Positions 18,447 to 23,354 of a stretch of DNA of 23,354 nt are shown piece by piece. The position numbers and the translations under genes were made by a program. Origin of the DNA: Cudoniella acicularis (lineage: Eukaryota > Ascomycota > Leotiomycetes > Helotiales > Helotiaceae); NCBI GenBank assembly GCA_013054445.1, contig JAAMPI010000899.1, positions 1-23,354 of the forward strand. Direction: 5' to 3'. Under the pieces are notes generated by a model, which saw only the letters and a program-made list of their open reading frames with translations, did no database searches and had not been told where the DNA came from. The stretch's first letter is position 1, and the number at the start of each line of letters is the position of its first letter.

Positions 18447-19372
18447 TCAAACTAATAAAACTCCCACCAAACAAGCAATGCCCACCACCGCCGATGTATA
18501 CACTTTCACACTCGCCGCAGCACCGGGCACTTTTCCAATGGCCACGCTTCCCTCCGTAGTCGCATTAGCTCTCAAGCAACTCATACGCGTCGACGATATC
18601 CCGCTAGCATTATTAGGACCATACTTTCCCGTTTGCATGACAATGATAGGCCAGATACGAGTAGCAGCTTGCTCGTAATACGTCGTGTTACTCGCAGGAT
18701 ACGCTGCTGATGAAGCATAGTAGTACGCGCTTCTGTCTGCGAATGTTGAACTGAGCTCTAAATTTATGTTAAGACTTGAAGGGGGTGAAAGGATGGGGCT
18801 AGGAACTTACCATTCACAACACTTGCGGAGGAAAGTCGACTCTGGCAACTCGCAGGCGGCGCTGGAACCTGCGTGACATTCAGAGCATCGGAAATGAACA
18901 GAGAACCGATAGACAGCGTGTAATCATCCACACACTGCTGCCCTAGCGCAGCGTGGCAATCTCCCGTATCTTTCTGGCCATCAACCGTCGCATTAAGTGC
19001 TACGTCTGTAAATATGATGATTTTGGTTTCCCATAGTGAGTTTGGCACCCAGTTTCCAAGGGTGTCGATGCTGAGGACGGAATTGGTGATCACGTCTGTG
19101 GGTGAGGATGTGTAATTGAGGTTCGTGACTTCGGTGATATTTAGATGTGCGGCCCAAAGGAGAGCAATGCCTGTGTTGCCATCCACGCTCATGTTCGTCG
19201 CGTGGAGGTCGACGGCGCCCGTTGCATTTGGAGATTTGCTGGCTTCTTGGAAGACAATTGCATCGTTCGCTGGTCCGGGTCCTAGGCCACTTTCTGGTGA
19301 TGCGCTATTGTTTGTGTTTGCGAAAGTGAGCGCGAAGGTCGCGAAAAGGGAGATGAGGCTCGTGGGTTTCAT
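18447..19372 (-). CDS. Secreted, N-glycosylated, probably GPI-anchored cell-surface protein
   Basis: Two exons on the minus strand, 19372-18811 and 18757-18447, joined over a 53-nt intron (GTAAGT..TTTAG) in phase 1, give 290 residues. The N-terminus MKPTSLISLFATFALTFA is a clear signal peptide. About ten N-x-S/T sequons follow (NNS, NAT, NMS, NIT, NYT, NAT, NVT, NTT, NAS, NAT) and four extracellular cysteines. The C-terminus is a small-residue/hydrophilic stretch followed by a hydrophobic tail (YTSAVVGIACLVGVLLV), as expected for a GPI-anchor addition signal, though a single membrane anchor is also possible. I do not recognise a named domain; similar fungal proteins are annotated as hypothetical. 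It probably sits on the plasma membrane or in the wall. No lesion is visible. Confidence 0.82.
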
Positions 19373-20858
19373 TTTCGATGGAGGGGTAATTTCCTGAGTG
19401 TGAGAGATGTGGAAGGGAGGTCAAGCGAAAGGGATGGATATACTTCTTCCAGAAAGATGAGGTGAGACACGTGAGTGCTAGCGCTCCCCGCGTTATACAA
19501 GGCTTCAGGCTACAAACTTCCAGGGATGTGCATCCCTTACGCCACATGACATGTTTACCACCCAATGAACAAGCAATTTCAGGGATATGACAGGCTATAA
19601 ATTCCATCCTTACAATTCACGGATCTCTCCAATAGGAAAGCCCGTTTCACGACTCGTTAATTAGCATGAAACTCCTTCTGCGGGAAGAGCTAATTGTGGG
19701 TGGCAGTGCTATGCTGTTAGGTTGGTTGGTTAGTTGCACGTGATGAAACAAGCTCGCTTGGTGCAGATCCTCCACAGTTTCCTTGAATTTCCCCGGACAG
19801 GTATTGTGAGGTCCAGGGCAAGCTTCTGTTTCCAAGCCTTCCAAGACGGCTCCTGAGGGCTTACGCTTTAAGGCTTTTCCACACCCCGCGTTCTATTGAA
19901 TTCATTCGGTTTATAATATGAACGTCACACGTTTTGCTAACAAAATTCTTATAATCTACTTAGCCTTCGAGTTTTGAAAGTAATTTCTTGTCATTAGTGA
20001 TTGTGAATGGACATATCAGGTGGTGACCGTAGGAAGCTAACTTCTTTCTTCGAGGAGGAGGTTGCTGACAATTGATTTCGTCCCATTCGCGACTGCGTCT
20101 ATTGCTTCAAGGAAGATCTACCTATTCTGCCACATGGGAACTTGGCACTGGGGAGCCTCTTACTCTACAAATCCATCACCATTATTCGTAGATCACAATT
20201 AACCAGTAATCGAGTCGCTTTCGTAGTTAAGTCTCTCTCCCCCGCCTTTTTGAAACGAGGATCTCTACTGCGCCATAACCACTTCTTCTAATCCTCGTTC
20301 TGTGTAACCACCAGTAACATACGCGAGGTCAGAAACTCTGCGGAGGGTCCGAATATATAGGATTTTACCCATGTGTTGGATTTCCCCAACACAGGGTAGA
20401 GGCTAGTAGATTGGGCAGTTTCATTCACTTAAGCCTCCTGGATGAACTTAGGCGACCAATTAATAGGATGGGTTATAGCCTCATGAGTACATGAGGAGTA
20501 ATTCCACATGAAGGGGTACAAACTGTTGGCCCCAGATGAAGGAAAGAGGGGCATCAACCATAACCTTCCAGGGCGTGACCACGCCGTCAAATTTGCAGTT
20601 CGACAACTGCGCCATTGTGGATTTCCTGGAGAAAAGAGTCCTTTCGCAAGATGATATCAAGAAGGATGAACGGCGCAAGATTGATTCCAAATTTTCTCGA
20701 GATATAAGTATCAGGAATCGCAGCGTTCTAGAATTTTCTTCTGTATCACTCTTCCAAGTGACTAAGTCAGCTCTCCTGCCACACTCACTTCCTCTCATTG
20801 GGTCAATCCTCAATCCAACTACTTCCCTCCGACCTTATTCTACCTCCCAACTTTGAAC
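19373..20858. other. Divergent intergenic region between two secreted-protein genes
   Basis: About 1.5 kb between the start codons of the GPI-type gene (-) and the small secreted protein (+), so it holds both promoters. Short open frames occur but none has recognisable content. A strong hairpin lies at 20366-20398. CTCATGAGTACATGAG near 20480-20495 is an inverted repeat. Confidence 0.5.
20366..20398. repeat. Near-perfect 13-bp hairpin
   Basis: TACCC (20366-20370), one bulged A, TGTGTTGG (20372-20379), loop ATTTCC, then CCAACACA (20386-20393) and GGGTA (20394-20398). It is about 460 bp upstream of the secreted-protein ATG. No T-run follows, so it is not an obvious terminator. Confidence 0.6.
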
Positions 20859-21551
20859 ATGCAGTACCCACTCGCCCTCATCGGGCTTCTCAGCCTCCTT
20901 CCCGCAACAATTGGCAACCCTCTCCCAGATCTAGAACCAGGAATGTCCCTCGTCCCCCGGCAAATCCCAATAGAAGACCCCTCCGAACAATGCTGCAAAG
21001 TAAACTGTCACCTCGAAAATGTCGGCGACGGTAACATGCACACAGATTGGCTGCACACACAAGTAACGCAACCGATTGCCTGCAACGGGGGTACCTGTTC
21101 CGCCACTTACTCCGAGACGTACTCCATTTCGTGGACCGTCAGTGCTGGAATTAGCGTGGGTTTCTTCAGTGGTGGGTTCTCCGTATCGGAGAGTTGGAGT
21201 GAGGGGAGTGGGTATACTTGTAGTGGGGGCGATGGGGAGAATGTTTGTGTGTGGATGGCTGTTGGGCATGCTGCCTATACCGTCCAGCCTGACACCAATG
21301 GGTATCCACCTATCTGTGAGTACCCTGTGATCTGTATGACCCATTGACAAGGTGCTGACTTTTCACAGGTGATTGGAATGGAAATCTCATTGTGAGATCG
21401 CCGTTGACCAACAACCCAGGGGGTGGTTTCTACTGTGTTAGAGGAGACGACTGTAGAGCGATCAATGATAACTACTGGTGTCTTGGCCAGAAAGATGTAT
21501 GGCAACCCTATTTGATTTTTCAGAAGTGATGCTAACTACTTAAAGTGTTAA
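20859..21551 (+). CDS. Small secreted cysteine-rich protein (effector-like)
   Basis: Exons 20859-21315, 21369-21496 and a tiny 21546-21551 give 196 residues. Residues 1-19 (MQYPLALIGLLSLLPATIG) are a signal peptide; a short propeptide probably ends at LVPR (31-34), before Q35. The mature part starts with a CC pair (45-46) and has a central Ser/Gly-rich beta-like stretch, SETYSISWTVSAGISVGFFS, followed by NVCVWMAVGHAAYTV. The third exon is inferred from a donor GTATGG at 21497, a perfect branch site GCTAAC at 21530 and an acceptor AAAG at 21545; it adds Cys-stop and raises the count from 11 to an even 12 cysteines. Without that splice the frame would run to a TGA at 21527-21529 (205 residues). 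The fold resembles a family of fungal secreted proteins of unknown role; an apoplastic effector or antimicrobial function is inference only. Confidence 0.85.
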
Positions 21552-23187
21552 ACATATAGCAGTCGAATCTAGTACATTTCTGTTTTATACTTTATATAGA
21601 CAGGGCTTTTTGCTTTACATTTATTGAGAGGAATTTAAGGGCTAGGGGTGGGTGGCTTACGCGTGCTGAGCATTCATACTATATCTATATATCGGAACTT
21701 TTTACATCTAAATAGAAACTCCAATGATCGTATATTAATAGTACTCACTTTGGCGATTTGAAAAACCGTAAGGCGTTGCCGGAGTGAAGGTAGCCGTGTT
21801 TATTTTATATTACTTCATTTTGATTATCTATTTTACGTTCTTGACGGGGTAATGAATTGAAGTTATGGTAACAAGCGGTATGGAGTTGCAGAGGATATGA
21901 GGCATAGAGAGTTAGTTGTGAGGCTTTAATAGACCTCCCCGTTTGATGGACAGGATGGAGGGCTAAAGGAGAAGAATGTGTTTTGGATGAGTGAGTCATA
22001 CGTAGGTGTATTCTTGGCAATGAGATTTTATTTTAATGAAAAATGGATGTAGATTCCCGAAAGATATGTATATGCTTTGGCCTTTTCGAAGTGCGAGAGG
22101 AACATCTGTGCCGCACGGAGCCGAGCCGAGCCGGGGAAGGGTCGTATCGGGTCGGCACCGAGAGTGATTGAAAGTTCCAGTGTGTCTCGCTAAAAATACA
22201 GGCGCCCTCGCGCACTCTCCCCACCTCCGAAGGAGCTTTTCTTTCAAAACATAACATAACACCCATCTTCACTTTGCACTATCCCCACCACACAAGGCAA
22301 AACCAAGATATGGAATCCATTGAACACAAAATCAATTTGGAAAGATGATGTAAAGTTCACATCTTGTTAGTAAACTTCTTGCAACAAGTAATATTTTGAA
22401 GTGTTGTGTCCGTGAGTGTGAGTGAGGTCATAAATACCCTCAACCGCATTGATTCATAAGGTCTCTCGCGACCCGTCGTATTAGAAAGAACTACTTTCAC
22501 GATAACAATTTAGATGCAATGTGTTTCCTCTGTTCGCGAATTTTGGAATGTTCTTTCTGGTTCAATTTAAGCGTGTGAATTTATTTCATAAAGGGTTGAC
22601 GCTTTCTGTCAACAAGTCACCTCAGCCCTACCCGCAAGCTAGACCCACTACCTAAAATGCTTGTATACTAAATTAACTTCAACACACTAAAGTAGTTAGT
22701 GCTGCCACAAACCCAGGTTCCCAGGGTCCAATTTTGCGCGAAGCTACTACCTATATTGCACTTACGTGGAAGTATCATCTCACTAGTAGCGCGTGACTCA
22801 CCCGAGTGAGTTAACTCACTGATAACTATCGTGGAACCAACTAAATTGGGAACAGGCGGAAAGTTGAACGTTTAATTTCTGTTATTATTAGGAATATTAA
22901 TTATCGTGGGTTGTGCATGTGCGTTGACCCAGCGAGAGGGCTCAGGGTTGAACCTGTTGAACACGGTTGTTCTTTCCCTCCTTCTCAATCTCTGAGGTCC
23001 GTGGGGAATGGGGACGATTGTATCGTGGAATTAGAAAGGTTTACCGATTGTGGGAGTGTGTGTATGTTGAAATTCTGGGAAGGGAGGTAGAGACATTGGG
23101 AAGGAACTGTCTTGGACAATCGTACTGTGGATGAGAGGAGGAAGGTGCGTGTATCAGAGTTCACGGGAGTGCTTTTCTTCCAGCGAG
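21552..23187. other. Long intergenic region, no gene recognised
   Basis: About 1.6 kb with no supported gene. It includes AT-rich 3' flank to about 21830, a GC-rich patch with GAGCC repeats near 22120-22140, and the promoter region of the gene at the right edge, with palindromic TGACTCA/GTGAGT sites near 22794-22819. Confidence 0.45.
22794..22819. promoter_or_regulatory. Overlapping TGACTCA / GTGAGT palindromes
   Basis: TGACTCA (22794-22800) is the consensus of Gcn4/CPC1-type bZIP factors. It overlaps ACTCAC (22796-22801), which pairs with GTGAGT (22806-22811), and that in turn begins the perfect palindrome GTGAGTTAACTCAC (22806-22819). The cluster lies about 400 bp upstream of the secreted-protein start at 23212. 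A regulatory role is inferred. Confidence 0.35.
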
Positions 23188-23211
23188 ATGGGGACCACCG
23201 ATTGTAAAACG

Positions 23212-23354
23212 ATGAGAATACGTGAAATTATTGGATCCACTCTCTTTCTATTCTCAATTGCGGAATGCATTCACGCAACTTTCAACGATACCCGAATTCC
23301 AACCCCTCCTCATCCCATCAACACGCCCACAAACCCATTCAACTCTCTCCCCTC
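23212..23354 (+). CDS. N-terminus of a secreted protein (3' end outside window)
   Basis: An open frame runs from ATG 23212 to the right edge with no stop. It starts MRIREIIGSTLFLFSIAECI, a convincing signal peptide ending near A-T-F, followed by a Pro/Thr/Asn-rich stretch (RIPTPPHPINTPTNPFN) typical of the beginning of secreted fungal proteins. An in-frame ATG at 23188 would add eight polar residues (MGTTDCKT) and weaken the signal peptide, so 23212 is preferred. The family cannot be read from 47 codons; an intron just beyond the edge is possible. Confidence 0.55.
   Translation, partial: MRIREIIGSTLFLFSIAECIHATFNDTRIPTPPHPINTPTNPFNSLP

Noticed and set aside
20536..20856. 106-codon open frame ending just before the secreted-protein ATG
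   Set aside because: Covers the promoter/5' leader of the secreted-protein gene; no recognisable domain and an overlapping frame on the other strand is equally long.
20931..21350. 139-codon minus-strand open frame
   Set aside because: Antisense shadow of the secreted-protein gene.
21996..22272. Two overlapping minus-strand open frames
   Set aside because: Different frames of the same GC-rich patch, neither with protein-like conservation or motifs.

Overview
The window is nuclear DNA of a filamentous ascomycete (Pezizomycotina; Leotiomycetes is a guess from style, not shown by any marker). Evidence: genes have many 50-90-nt introns with GT..AG ends and CTAAC/CTGA-type branch sites, secreted proteins carry fungal signal/propeptide architecture, and AT-rich repeat stretches lie between genes. 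It reads as an accessory, repeat-rich region in which intact genes alternate with gene relics.

Layout: 1-1380 is the 3' part of an intronless ankyrin-repeat gene, open at the left edge. 1381-3093 is non-coding: a cluster of GC-rich hairpins, an AT-rich tract, and a Pol III-like unit with A box, B box and T-run terminators. 3094-3697 (-) is a relic of an unrecognised gene. 4003-5380 (+) is a six-exon 2-oxoglutarate/Fe(II) dioxygenase, convergent with a Hol1-like MFS transporter (-, 5465-6890). The transporter lacks its start and abuts about 1.8 kb of repeat DNA (direct repeats and a minisatellite); a possible remnant of its N-terminus lies beyond, at 9091-9433.

10790-13071 (+) is an intact ten-exon MFS anion:cation symporter (Dal5-like), preceded by a triple CCAAT-type repeat. 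13471-13782 is a gene scrap and 14190-14345 a piggyBac-like transposase scrap. 15461-17562 (-) is the most unusual locus: an N-terminal domain of the MSFG type found in fungal STAND/NLR-like proteins runs in one direction, without an intervening intergenic stretch, into a type-1 protein phosphatase (PP1) domain that has lost several catalytic residues. The whole is now broken by stops and frameshifts.

18447-19372 (-) encodes a secreted, heavily N-glycosylated, probably GPI-anchored protein. 20859-21551 (+) encodes a small secreted Cys-rich protein. 23212 to the right edge is the start of another secreted-protein gene. Together the intact genes suggest transport, oxidation and cell-surface/secreted functions; the ankyrin gene and the STAND-type relic hint at fungal NLR-like (non-self recognition) gene turnover. 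All functional calls come from motif recognition by eye; no database search was possible.
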